A stretch of 64,000 nt of DNA, from the NCBI GenBank assembly GCA_022605955.1, contig JAKCOZ010000308.1:124001-188000 (forward strand). The letters run 5' to 3'. Below the pieces are notes generated by a model. The model saw only the letters and a program-made list of their open reading frames with translations, was not told the origin of the DNA and searched no databases. The translations under genes and the position numbers were made by a program. Of this stretch, positions 49,917 to 61,202 are shown piece after piece. Numbering within the stretch: position 1 is the first letter of the stretch; each line of letters opens with the position of its first letter. The DNA is from Rallus limicola. Lineage: Eukaryota; Chordata; Aves; Gruiformes; Rallidae.

Positions 49917-50708
49917 ATGCCTTTCAGTCCTAGCTTCTTTACTTTGGGAGTTATTGCTGGACGTTTAGCATGTTTTGAACTGCAGTCTGCTAGGGCCGAG
50001 AAAAGCACCGTAGGAGCTTCCAGGCATGTTCCCTCTTTCCAGGCAAAGGAAAAGGCTGAGAGCCAAAGTGACAGGGTCTGCTTGTGTGTCCTGTTAGGAG
50101 GTTTCAGACAAGCTATGCCTTTCATGCCTAGCTTCTTTACTTTGGGAGTTATTGCTGGACGTTTAGCATGTTTTGAACTGCAGTCTGCTAGGGCCGAGAA
50201 AAGCACCGTAGGAGCTTCCAGGCATGTTCCCTCTTTCCAGGCAAAGGAAAAGGCTGAGAGCCAAAGTGACAGGGTCTGCTTGTGTGTCCTGTTAGGAGGT
50301 TTCAGACAAGCTATGCCTTTCATGCCTAGCTTCTTTACTTTGGGAGTTATTGCTGGACGTTTAGCATGTTTTGAACTGCAGTCTGCTAGGGCCGAGAAAA
50401 GCACCGTAGGAGGTTCCAGGCATGTTCCCTCTTTCCAGGCAAAGGAAAAGGCTGAGAGCCAAAGTGACAGGGTCTGCTTGTGTGTCCTGTTAGGAGGTTT
50501 CAGACAAGCTATGCCTTTCAGTCCTAGCTTCTTTACTTTGGGAGTTATTGCTGGACGTTTAGCATGTTTTGAACTGCAGTCTGCTAGGGCCGAGAAAAGC
50601 ACCGTAGGAGCTTCCAGGCATGTTCCCTCTTTCCAGGCAAAGGAAGAGGCTGAGAGCCAAAGTGACAGGGTCTGCTTGTGTGTCCTGTTAGGAGGTTTCA
50701 GACAAGCT

Positions 50709-51302
50709 ATGCCTTTCATGCCTAGCTTCTTTACTTTGGGAGTTATTGCTGGACGTTTAGCATGTTTTGAACTGCAGTCTGCTAGGGCCGAGAAAAGCAC
50801 TGTAGGAGGTAGCAGGTATGTTCCTTCTTTCCAGGCAACGGAAAAGACTGAGAGCCAAAATGACAGGGTCTGCTTGTGTGTCCTGTTAGGAGGTTTCAGA
50901 CAAGCTATGCCTTTTCGTCCTAGCTTCTTTACTTTGGGAGTTATAGCTGGACGTTTAGCATGTTTTGAACTGCAGTCTGCTAGGGCCGAGAAAAGCACCG
51001 TAGGAGGTTCCAGGCATGTTCCCTCTTTCCAGGCAAAGGAAAAGGCTGAGAGCCAAAGTGACAGGGTCTGCTTGTGTGTCCTGTTAGGAGGTTTCAGACA
51101 AGCTATGCCTTTCATGCCTAGCTTCTTTACTTTGGGAGTTATTGCTGGACGTTTAGCATGTTTTGAACTGCAGTCTGCTAGGGCCGAGAAAAGCACTGTA
51201 GGAGGGAGCAGGTATGTTCCTTCTTTCCAGGCAAAGGAAAAGGCTGAGAGCCAAAGTGACAGGATCTGCTTGTGTGTCCTGTTAGGAGGTTTCAGACAAG
51301 CT
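50709..51302 (+). repeat. Three-unit segment, copy 2 (offset 1,386 bp)
   Basis: Copy of 49323-49916 with a private AAAAGACTG change. The following unit has CCTAGATTC for CCTAGCTTC, and a further CAACGG/TTTTCGTCC pair starts at 51501. Confidence 0.82.
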
Positions 51303-52688
51303 ATGCCTTTCATGCCTAGATTCTTTACTTTGGGAGTTATTGCTGGACGTTTAGCATGTTTTGAACTGCAGTCTGCTAGGGCCGAGAAAAGCACCGTAGG
51401 AGGTTCCAGGCATGTTCCCTCTTTCCAGGCAAAGGAAAAGGCTGAGAGCCAAAGTGACAGGGTCTGCTTGTGTGTCCTGTTAGGAGGTTTCAGACAAGCT
51501 ATGCCTTTCATGCCTAGCTTCTTTACTTTGGGAGTTATTGCTGGACGTTTAGCATGTTTTGAACTGCAGTCTGCTAGGGCCGAGAAAAGCACTGTAGGAG
51601 GTAGCAGGTATGTTCCTTCTTTCCAGGCAACGGAAAAGGCTGAGAGCCAAAGTGACAGGGTCTGCTTGTGTGTCCTGTTAGGAGGTTTCAGACAAGCTAT
51701 GCCTTTTCGTCCTAGCTTCTTTACTTTGGGAGTTATTGCTGGACGTTTAGCATGTTTTGAACTGCAGTCTGCTAGGGCCGAGAAAAGCACTGTAGGAGGG
51801 AGCAGGTATGTTCCTTCTTTCCAGGCAAAGGAAAAGGCTGAGAGCCAAAGTGACAGGGTCTGCTTGTGTGTCCTGTTAGGAGGTTTCAGACAAGCTATGC
51901 CTTTCATGCCTAGCTTCTTTACTTTGGGAGTTATTGCTGGACGTTTAGCATGTTTTGAACTGCAGTCTGCTAGGGCCGAGAAAAGCACCGTAGGAGGTTC
52001 CAGGCATGTTCCCTCTTTCCAGGCAAAGGAAAAGGCTGAGAGCCAAAGTGACAGGGTCTGCTTGTGTGTCCTGTTAGGAGGTTTCAGACAAGCTATGCCT
52101 TTCAGTCCTAGCTTCTTTACTTTGGGAGTTATTGCTGGACGTTTAGCATGTTTTGAACTGCAGTCTGCTAGGGCCGAGAAAAGCACTGTAGGAGGTAGCA
52201 GGTATGTTCCTTCTTTCCAGGCAAAGGAAAAGGCTGAGAGCCAAAGTGACAGGGTCTGCTTGTGTGTCCTGTTAGGAGGTTTCAGACAAGCTATGCCTTT
52301 CAGTCCTAGCTTCTTTACTTTGGGAGTTATTGCTGGACGTTTAGCATGTTTTGAACTGCAGTCTGCTAGGGCCGAGAAAAGCACCGCAGGAGGTTCCAGG
52401 CATGTTCCCTCTTTCCAGGCAAAGGAAAAGGCTGAGAGCCAAAGTGACAGGGTCTGCTTGTGTGTCCTGTTAGGAGGTTTCAGACAAGCTATGCCTTTCA
52501 GTCCTAGCTTCTTTACTTTGGGAGTTATTGCTGGACGTTTAGCATGTTTTGAACTGCAGTCTGCTAGGGCCGAGAAAAGCACTGTAGGAGGTTCCAGGCA
52601 TGTTCCCTCTTTCCAGGCAAAGGAAAAGGCTGAGAGCCAAAGTGACAGGGTCTGCTTGTGTGTCCTGTTAGGAGGTTTCAGACAAGCT

Positions 52689-54074
52689 ATGCCTTTCAGT
52701 CCTAGCTTCTTTACTTTGGGAGTTATTGCTGGACGTTTAGCATGTTTTGAACTGCAGTCTGCTAGGGCCGAGAAAAGCACCGTAGGAGGTTCCAGGCATG
52801 TTCCTTCTTTCCAGGCAAAGGAAAAGGCTGAGAGCCAAAGTGACAGGGTCTGCTTGTGTGTCCTGTTAGGAGGTTTCAGACAAGCTATGCCTTTCATGCC
52901 TAGCTTCTTTACTTTGGGAGTTATTGCTGGACGTTTAGCATGTTTTGAACTGCAGTCTGCTAGGGCCGAGAAAAGCACCGTAGGAGGTTCCAGGCATGTT
53001 CCCTCTTTCCAGACAAAGGAAAAGGCTGAGAGCCAAAGTGACAGGGTCTGCTTGTGTGTCCTGTTAGGAGGTTTCAGACAAGCTATGCCTTTCAGTCCTA
53101 GCTTCTTTACTTTGGGAGTTATTGCTGGACGTTTAGCAAGTTTTGAACTGCAGTCTGCTAGGGCCGAGAAAAGCACCGTAGGAGGTTCCAGGCATGTTCC
53201 CTCTTTCCAGGCAAAGGAAAAGGCTGAGAGCCAAAGTGACAGGGTCTGCTTGTGTGTCCTGTTAGGAGGTTTCAGACAAGCTATGCCTTTCAGTCCTAGC
53301 TTCTTTACTTTGGGAGTTATTGCTGGACGTTTAGCATGTTTTGAACTGCAGTCTGCTAGGGCCGAGAAAAGCACCGTAGGAGGTTCCAGGCATGTTCCCT
53401 CTTTCCAGGCAAAGGAAAAGGCTGAGAGCCAAAGTGACAGGGTCTGCTTGTGTGTCCTGTTATAAGGTTTAAGACAAGCTATGCCTTTCATGCCTAGCTT
53501 CTTTACTTTGGGAGTTATTGCTGGACGTTTAGCATGTTTTGAACTGCAGTCTGCTAGGGCCGAGAAAAGCACTGTAGGAGGTAGCAGGTATGTTCCTTCT
53601 TTCCAGGCAAAGGAAAAGGCTGAGAGCCAAAGTGACAGGGTCTGCTTGTGTGTCCTGTTAGGAGGTTTCAGACAAGCTATGCCTTTCATGCCTAGCTTCT
53701 TTACTTTGGGAGTTATTGCTGGACGTTTAGCATGTTTTGAACTGCAGTCTGCTAGGGCCAAGAAAAGCACCGTAGGAGGTTCCAGGCATGTTCCCTCTTT
53801 CCAGGCAAAGGAAAAGGCTGAGAGCCAAAGTGACAGGGTCTGCTTGTGTGTCCTGTTAGGAGGTTTCAGACAAGCTATGCCTTTCAGTCCTAGCTTCTTT
53901 ACTTTGGGAGTTATTGCTGGACGTTTAGCATGTTTTGAACTGCAGTCTGCTAGGGCCGAGAAAAGCACTGTAGGAGGTAGCAGGTATGTTCCTTCTTTCC
54001 AGGCAAAGGAAAAGGCTGAGAGCCAAAGTGACAGGGTCTGCTTGTGTGTCCTGTTAGGAGGTTTCAGACAAGCT
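52689..54074 (+). repeat. Seven-unit segment, copy 1 of a 16-unit-offset duplication
   Basis: Order: S-H with CCTTC, M-H with CCAGACAAAGG, S-H with A55, TAA-marked unit with GGTTTAAGAC, M-Y, M-H with GGGCCAAG, S-Y. It returns 3,168 bp later. TAA stops at 53465 and 56633 give the offset. Confidence 0.88.
53283..53480 (+). repeat. TAA-marked unit 6
   Basis: S-H unit with TAA at 181-183 and the added change GGTTTAAGAC for GGTTTCAGAC, shared only with the unit at 56451. Confidence 0.93.
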
Positions 54075-55856
54075 ATGCCTTTCAGTCCTAGCTTCTTTAC
54101 TTTGGGAGTTATTGCTGGACGTTTAGCATGTTTTGAACTGCAGTCTGCTAGGTCCGAGAAAAGCACCGTAGGAGGTTCCAGGCATGTTCCCTCTTTCCAG
54201 GCAAAGGAAAAGGCTGAGAGCCAAAGTGACAGGGTCTGCTTGTGTGTCCTGTTAGGAGGTTTCAGACAAGCTATGCCTTTCATGCCTAGCTTCTTTACTT
54301 TGGGAGTTATTGCTGGACGTTTAGCATGTTTTGAACTGCAGTCTGCTAGGGCCGAGAAAAGCACTGTAGGAGGTAGCAGGTATGTTCCTTCTTTCCAGGC
54401 AAAGGAAAAGGCTGAGAGCCAAAGTGACAGGGTCTGCTTGTGTGTCCTGTTAGGAGGTTTCAGACAAGCTATGCCTTTCAGTCCTAGCTTCTTTACTTTG
54501 GGAGTTATTGCTGGACGTTTAGCATGTTTTGAACTGCAGTCTGCTAGGGCCGAGAAAAGCACCGTAGGAGGTTCCAGGCATGTTCCCTCTTTCCAGGCAA
54601 AGGAAAAGGCTGAGAGCCAAAGTGACAGGGTCTGCTTGTGTGTCCTGTTAGGAGGTTTCAGACAAGCTATGCCTTTCAGTCCTAGCTTCTTTACTTTGGG
54701 AGTTATTGCTGGACGTTTAGCATGTTTTGAACTGCAGTCTGCTAGGGCCGAGAAAAGCACCGTAGGAGGTTCCAGGCATGTTCCCTCTTTCCAGGCAAAG
54801 GAAAAGGCTGAGAGCCAAAGTGACAGGGTCTGCTTGTGTGTCCTGTTAGGAGGTTTCAGACAAGCTATGCCTTTCAGTCCTAGCTTCTTTACTTTGGGAG
54901 TTATTGCTGGACGTTTAGCATGTTTTGAACTGCAGTCTGCTAGGGCCGAGAAAAGCACTGTAGGAGGTAGCAGGTATGTTCCTTCTTTCCAGGCAAAGGA
55001 AAAGGCTGAGAGCCAAAGTGACAGGGTCTGCTTGTGTGTCCTGTTAGGAGGTTTCAGACAAGCTATGCCTTTCATGCCTAGCTTCTTTACTTTGGGAGTT
55101 ATTGCTGGACGTTTAGCATGTTTTGAACTGCAGTCTGCTAGGGCCGAGAAAAGCACCGTAGGAGGTTCCAGGCATGTTCCCTCTTTCCAGGCAAAGGAAA
55201 AGGCTGAGAGCCAAAGTGACAGGGTCTGCTTGTGTGTCCTGTTAGGAGGTTTCAGACAAGCTATGCCTTTCAGTCCTAGCTTCTTTACTTTGGGAGTTAT
55301 TGCTGGACGTTTAGCATGTTTTGAACTGCAGTCTGCTAGGGCCGAGAAAAGCACCGTAGGAGGTTCCAGGCATGTTCCCTCTTTCCAGGCAAAGGAAAAG
55401 GCTGAGAGCCAAAGTGACAGGGTCTGCTTGTGTGTCCTGTTAGGAGGTTTCAGACAAGCTATGCCTTTCAGGCCTAGCTTCTTTACTTTGGGAGTTATTG
55501 CTGGACGTTTAGCATGTTTTGAACTGCAGTCTGCTAGGGCCGAGAAAAGCACCGTAGGAGGTTCCAGGCATGTTCCCTCTTTCCAGGCAAAGGAAAAGGC
55601 TGAGAGCCAAAGTGACAGGGTCTGCTTGTGTGTCCTGTTAGGAGGTTTCAGACAAGCTATGCCTTTCAGTCCTAGCTTCTTTACTTTGGGAGTTATTGCT
55701 GGACGTTTAGCATGTTTTGAACTGCAGTCTGCTAGGGCCGAGAAAAGCACTGTAGGAGGTAGCAGGTATGTTCCTTCTTTCCAGGCAAAGGAAAAGGCTG
55801 AGAGCCAAAGTGACAGGGTCTGCTTGTGTGTCCTGTTAGGAGGTTTCAGACAAGCT

Positions 55857-57242
55857 ATGCCTTTCAGTCCTAGCTTCTTTACTTTGGGAGTTATTGCTGG
55901 ACGTTTAGCATGTTTTGAACTGCAGTCTGCTAGGGCCGAGAAAAGCACCGTAGGAGGTTCCAGGCATGTTCCTTCTTTCCAGGCAAAGGAAAAGGCTGAG
56001 AGCCAAAGTGACAGGGTCTGCTTGTGTGTCCTGTTAGGAGGTTTCAGACAAGCTATGCCTTTCATGCCTAGCTTCTTTACTTTGGGAGTTATTGCTGGAC
56101 GTTTAGCATGTTTTGAACTGCAGTCTGCTAGGGCCGAGAAAAGCACCGTAGGAGGTTCCAGGCATGTTCCCTCTTTCCAGACAAAGGAAAAGGCTGAGAG
56201 CCAAAGTGACAGGGTCTGCTTGTGTGTCCTGTTAGGAGGTTTCAGACAAGCTATGCCTTTCAGTCCTAGCTTCTTTACTTTGGGAGTTATTGCTGGACGT
56301 TTAGCAAGTTTTGAACTGCAGTCTGCTAGGGCCGAGAAAAGCACCGTAGGAGGTTCCAGGCATGTTCCCTCTTTCCAGGCAAAGGAAAAGGCTGAGAGCC
56401 AAAGTGACAGGGTCTGCTTGTGTGTCCTGTTAGGAGGTTTCAGACAAGCTATGCCTTTCATGCCTAGCTTCTTTACTTTGGGAGTTATTGCTGGACGTTT
56501 AGCATGTTTTGAACTGCAGTCTGCTAGGGCCGAGAAAAGCACCGTAGGAGGTTCCAGGCATGTTCCCTCTTTCCAGGCAAAGGAAAAGGCTGAGAGCCAA
56601 AGTGACAGGGTCTGCTTGTGTGTCCTGTTATAAGGTTTAAGACAAGCTATGCCTTTCATGCCTAGCTTCTTTACTTTGGGAGTTATTGCTGGACGTTTAG
56701 CATGTTTTGAACTGCAGTCTGCTAGGGCCGAGAAAAGCACTGTAGGAGGTAGCAGGTATGTTCCTTCTTTCCAGGCAAAGGAAAAGGCTGAGAGCCAAAG
56801 TGACAGGGTCTGCTTGTGTGTCCTGTTAGGAGGTTTCAGACAAGCTATGCCTTTCATGCCTAGCTTCTTTACTTTGGGAGTTATTGCTGGACGTTTAGCA
56901 TGTTTTGAACTGCAGTCTGCTAGGGCCAAGAAAAGCACCGTAGGAGGTTCCAGGCATGTTCCCTCTTTCCAGGCAAAGGAAAAGGCTGAGAGCCAAAGTG
57001 ACAGGGTCTGCTTGTGTGTCCTGTTAGGAGGTTTCAGACAAGCTATGCCTTTCAGTCCTAGCTTCTTTACTTTGGGAGTTATTGCTGGACGTTTAGCATG
57101 TTTTGAACTGCAGTCTGCTAGGGCCGAGAAAAGCACTGTAGGAGGTAGCAGGTATTTTCCTTCTTTCCAGGCAAAGGAAAAGGCTGAGAGCCAAAGTGAC
57201 AGGGTCTGCTTGTGTGTCCTGTTAGGAGGTTTCAGACAAGCT
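55857..57242 (+). repeat. Seven-unit segment, copy 2 of a 16-unit-offset duplication
   Basis: Copy of 52689-54074. It differs mainly in the ATG rather than AGT allele of the TAA-marked unit and in GGTATTTTCC near 57153 in the last unit. Confidence 0.88.
56451..56648 (+). repeat. TAA-marked unit 7
   Basis: M-H unit with TAA at 181-183 plus GGTTTAAGAC; partner of the unit at 53283, 16 units apart. Confidence 0.93.
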
Positions 57243-60200
57243 ATGCCTTTCAGTCCTAGCTTCTTTACTTTGGGAGTTATTGCTGGACGTTTAGCATGTT
57301 TTGAACTGCAGTCTGCTAGGGCCGAGAAAAGCACCGTAGGAGCTTCCAGGCATGTTCCCTCTTTCCAGGCAAAGGAAAAGGCTGAGAGCCAAAGTGACAG
57401 GGTCTGCTTGTGTGTCCTGTTAGGAGGTTTCAGACAAGCTATGCCTTTCAGTCCTAGCTTCTTTACTTTGGGAGTTATTGCTGGACGTTTAGCATGTTTT
57501 GAACTGCAGTCTGCTAGGGCCGAGAAAAGCACCGTAGGAGGTTCCAGGCATGTTCCCTCTTTCCAGGCAAAGGAAAAGGCTGAGAGCCAAAGTGACAGGG
57601 TCTGCTTGTGTGTCCTGTTAGGAGGTTTCAGACAAGCTATGCCTTTCAGTCCTAGCTTCTTTACTTTGGGAGTTATTGCTGGACGTTTAGCATGTTTTGA
57701 ACTGCAGTCTGCTAGGGCCGAGAAAAGCACCGTAGGAGGTTCCAGGCATGTTCCCTCTTTCCATGCAAAGGAAAAGGCTGAGAGCCAAAGTGACAGGGTC
57801 TGCTTGTGTGTCCTGTTAGGAGGTTTCAGACAAGCTATGCCTTTCAGTCCTAGCTTCTTTACTTTGGGAGTTATTGCTGGACGTTTAGCATGTTTTGAAC
57901 TGCAGTCTGCTAGGGCCGAGAAAAGCACCGTAGGAGGTTCCAGGCATGTTCCCTCTTTCCAGGCAAAGGAAAAGGCTGAGAGCCAAAGTGACAGGGTCTG
58001 CTTGTGTGTCCTGTTAGGAGGTTTCAGACAAGCTATGCCTTTCATGCCTAGCTTCTTTACTTTGGGAGTTATTGCTGGACGTTTAGCATGTTTTGAACTG
58101 CAGTCTGCTAGGGCCGAGAAAAGCACCGTAGGAGGTTCCAGGCATGTTCCTTCTTTCCAGGCAAAGGAAAAGGCTGAGAGCCAAAGTGACAGGGTCTGCT
58201 TGTGTGTCCTGTTAGGAGGTTTCAGACAAGCTATGCCTTTCAGTCCTAGCTTCTTTACTTTGGGAGTTATTGCTGGACGTTTAGCATGTTTGGAACTGCA
58301 GTCTGCTAGGGCCGAGAAAAGCACTGTAGGAGGTAGCAGGTATGTTCCCTCTTTCCAGGCAAAGGAAAAGGCTGAGAGCCAAAGTGACAGGGTCTGCTTG
58401 TGTGTCTTGTTAGGAGGTTTCAGACAAGCTATGCCTTTCAGTCCTAGCTTCTTTACTTTGGGAGTTATTGCTGGACGTTTAGCATGTTTTGAACTGCAGT
58501 CTGCTAGGGCCGAGAAAAGCACTGTAGGAGGTAGCAGGTATGTTCCTTCTTTCCAGGCAAAGGAAAAGGCTGAGAGCCAAAGTGACAGGGTCTGCTTGTG
58601 TGTCCTGTTAGGAGGTTTCAGACAAGCTATGCCTTTCAGTCCTAGCTTCTTTACTTTGGGAGTTATTGCTGGACGTTTAGCAAGTTTTGAACTGCAGTCT
58701 GCTAGGGCCGAGAAAAGCACCGTAGGAGGTTCCAGGCATGTTCCCTCTTTCCAGGCAAAGGAAAAGGCTGAGAGCCAAAGTGACAGGGTCTGCTTGTGTG
58801 TCCTGTTAGGAGGTTTCAGACAAGCTATGCCTTTCATGCCTAGCTTCTTTACTTTGGGAGTTATTGCTGGACGTTTAGCATGTTTTGAACTGCAGTCTGC
58901 TAGGGCCGAGAAAAGAACCGTAGGAGGTTCCAGGCATGTTCCCTCTTTCCATGCAAAGGAAAAGGCTGAGAGCCAAAGTGACAGGGTCTGCTTGTATGTC
59001 CTGTTAGGAGGTTTCAGACAAGCTATGCCTTTCAGTCCTAGCTTCTTTACTTTGGGAGTTATTGCTGGACGTTTAGCATGTTTTGAACTGCAGTCTGCTA
59101 GGGCCGAGAAAAGCACCGTAGGAGGTTCCAGGCATGTTCCCTCTTTCCAGGCAAAGGAAAAGGCTGAGAGCCAAAGTGACAGGGTCTGCTTGTGTGTCCT
59201 GTTAGGAGGTTTCAGACAAGCTATGCCTTTCCGTCCTAGCTTCTTTACTTTGGGAGTTATTGCTGGACGTTTAGCATGTTTTGAACTGCAGTCTGCTAGG
59301 GCCGAGAAAAGCACCGTAGGAGGTTCCAGGCATGTTCCCTCTTTCCAGGCAAAGGAAAAGGCTGAGAGCCAAAGTGACAGGGTCTGCTTGTGTGTCCTGT
59401 TAGGAGGTTTCAGACAAGCTATGCCTTTCAGTCCTAGCTTCTTTACTTTGGGAGTTATTGCTGGACGTTTAGCATGTTTTGAACTGCAGTCTGCTAGGGC
59501 CGAGAAAAGCACCGTAGGAGGTTCCAGGCATGTTTCCTCTTTCCAGGCAAAGGAAAAGGCTGAGAGCCAAAGTGACAGGGTCTGCTTGTGTGTCCTGTTA
59601 GGAGGTTTCAGACAAGCTATGCCTTTCAGTCCTAGCTTCTTTACTTTGGGAGTTATTGCTGGACGTTTAGCATGTTTTGAACTGCAGTCTGCTAGGGCCG
59701 AGAAAAGCACTGTAGGAGGTAGCAGGTATGTTCCTTCTTTCCAGGCAAAGGAAAAGGCTGAGAGCCAAAGTGACAGGGTCTGCTTGTGTGTCCTGTTAGG
59801 AGGTTTCAGACAAGCTATGCCTTTCATGCCTAGCTTCTTTACTTTGGGAGTTATTGCTGGACGTTTAGCATGTTTTGAACTGCAGTCTGCTAGGGCCGAG
59901 AAAAGCACCGTAGGAGGTTCCAGGCATGTTCCCTCTTTCCAGGCAAAGGAAAAGGCTGAGAGCCAAAGTGACAGGGTCTGCTTGTGTGTCCTGTTAGGAG
60001 GTTTCAGACAAGCTATGCCTTTCATGCCTAGCTTCTTTACTTTGGGAGTTATTGCTGGACGTTTAGCATGTTTTGAACTGCAGTCTGCTAGGGCCGAGAA
60101 AAGCACTGTAGGAGGTAGCAGGTATGTTCCTTCTTTCCAGGCAAAGGAAAAGGCTGAGAGCCAAAGTGACAGGGTCTGCTTGTGTGTCCTGTTAGGAGGT

Positions 60201-61202
60201 TTCAGACAAGCTATGCCTTTCATGCCTAGCTTCTTTACTTTGGGAGTTATTGCTGGACATTTAGCATGTTTTGAACTGCAGTCTGCTAGGGCCGAGAAAA
60301 GCACCGTAGGAGGTTCCAGGCATGTTCCCTCTTTCCAGGCAAAGGAAAAGGCTGAGAGCCAAAGTGACAGGGTCTGCTTGTGTGTCCTGTTAGGAGGTTT
60401 CAGACAAGCTATGCCTTTCAGTCCTAGCTTCTTTACTTTGGGAGTTATTGCTGGACGTTTAGCATGTTTTGAACTGCAGTCTGCTAGGGCCGAGAAAAGC
60501 ACCGTAGGAGGTTCCAGGCATGTTCCCTCTTTCCAGGCAAAGGAAAAGGCTGAGAGCCAAAGTGACAGGGTCTGCTTGTGTGTCCTGTTAGGAGGTTTCA
60601 GACAAGCTATGCCTTTCAGTCCTAGCTTCTTTACTTTGGGAGTTATTGCTGGACGTTTAGCATGTTTTGAACTGCAGTCTGCTAGGGCCGAGAAAAGCAC
60701 CGTAGGAGGTTCCAGGCATGTTCCCTCTTTCCAGGCAAAGGAAAAGGCTGAGAGCCAAAGTGACAGGGTCTGCTTGTGTGTCCTGTTAGGAGGTTTCAGA
60801 CAAGCTATGCCTTTCAGTCCTAGCTTCTTTACTTTGGGAGTTATTGCTGGACGTTTAGCATGTTTTGAACTGCAGTCTGCTAGGGCCGAGAAAAGCACCG
60901 TAGGAGGTTCCAGGCATGTTCCCTCTTTCCAGGCAAAGGAAAAGGCTGAGAGCCAAAGTGACAGGGTCTGCTTGTGTGTCCTGTTAGGAGGTTTCAGACA
61001 AGCTATGCCTTTCCGTCCTAGCTTCTTTACTTTGGGAGTTATTGCTGGACGTTTAGCATGTTTTGAACTGCAGTCTGCTAGGGCCGAGAAAAGCACCGTA
61101 GGAGGTTCCAGGCATGTTCCTTCTTTCCAGGCAAAGGAAAAGGCTGAGAGCCAAAGTGACAGGGTCTGCTTGTGTGTCCTGTTAGGAGGTTTCAGACAAG
61201 CT

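Noticed and set aside
43978..51896. CENP-B box in the TTTTCGTCC units
   Set aside because: The box needs TTCG followed at fixed spacing by A and CGGG. TTCG occurs only in these variants and no CGGG follows, so the motif is absent.
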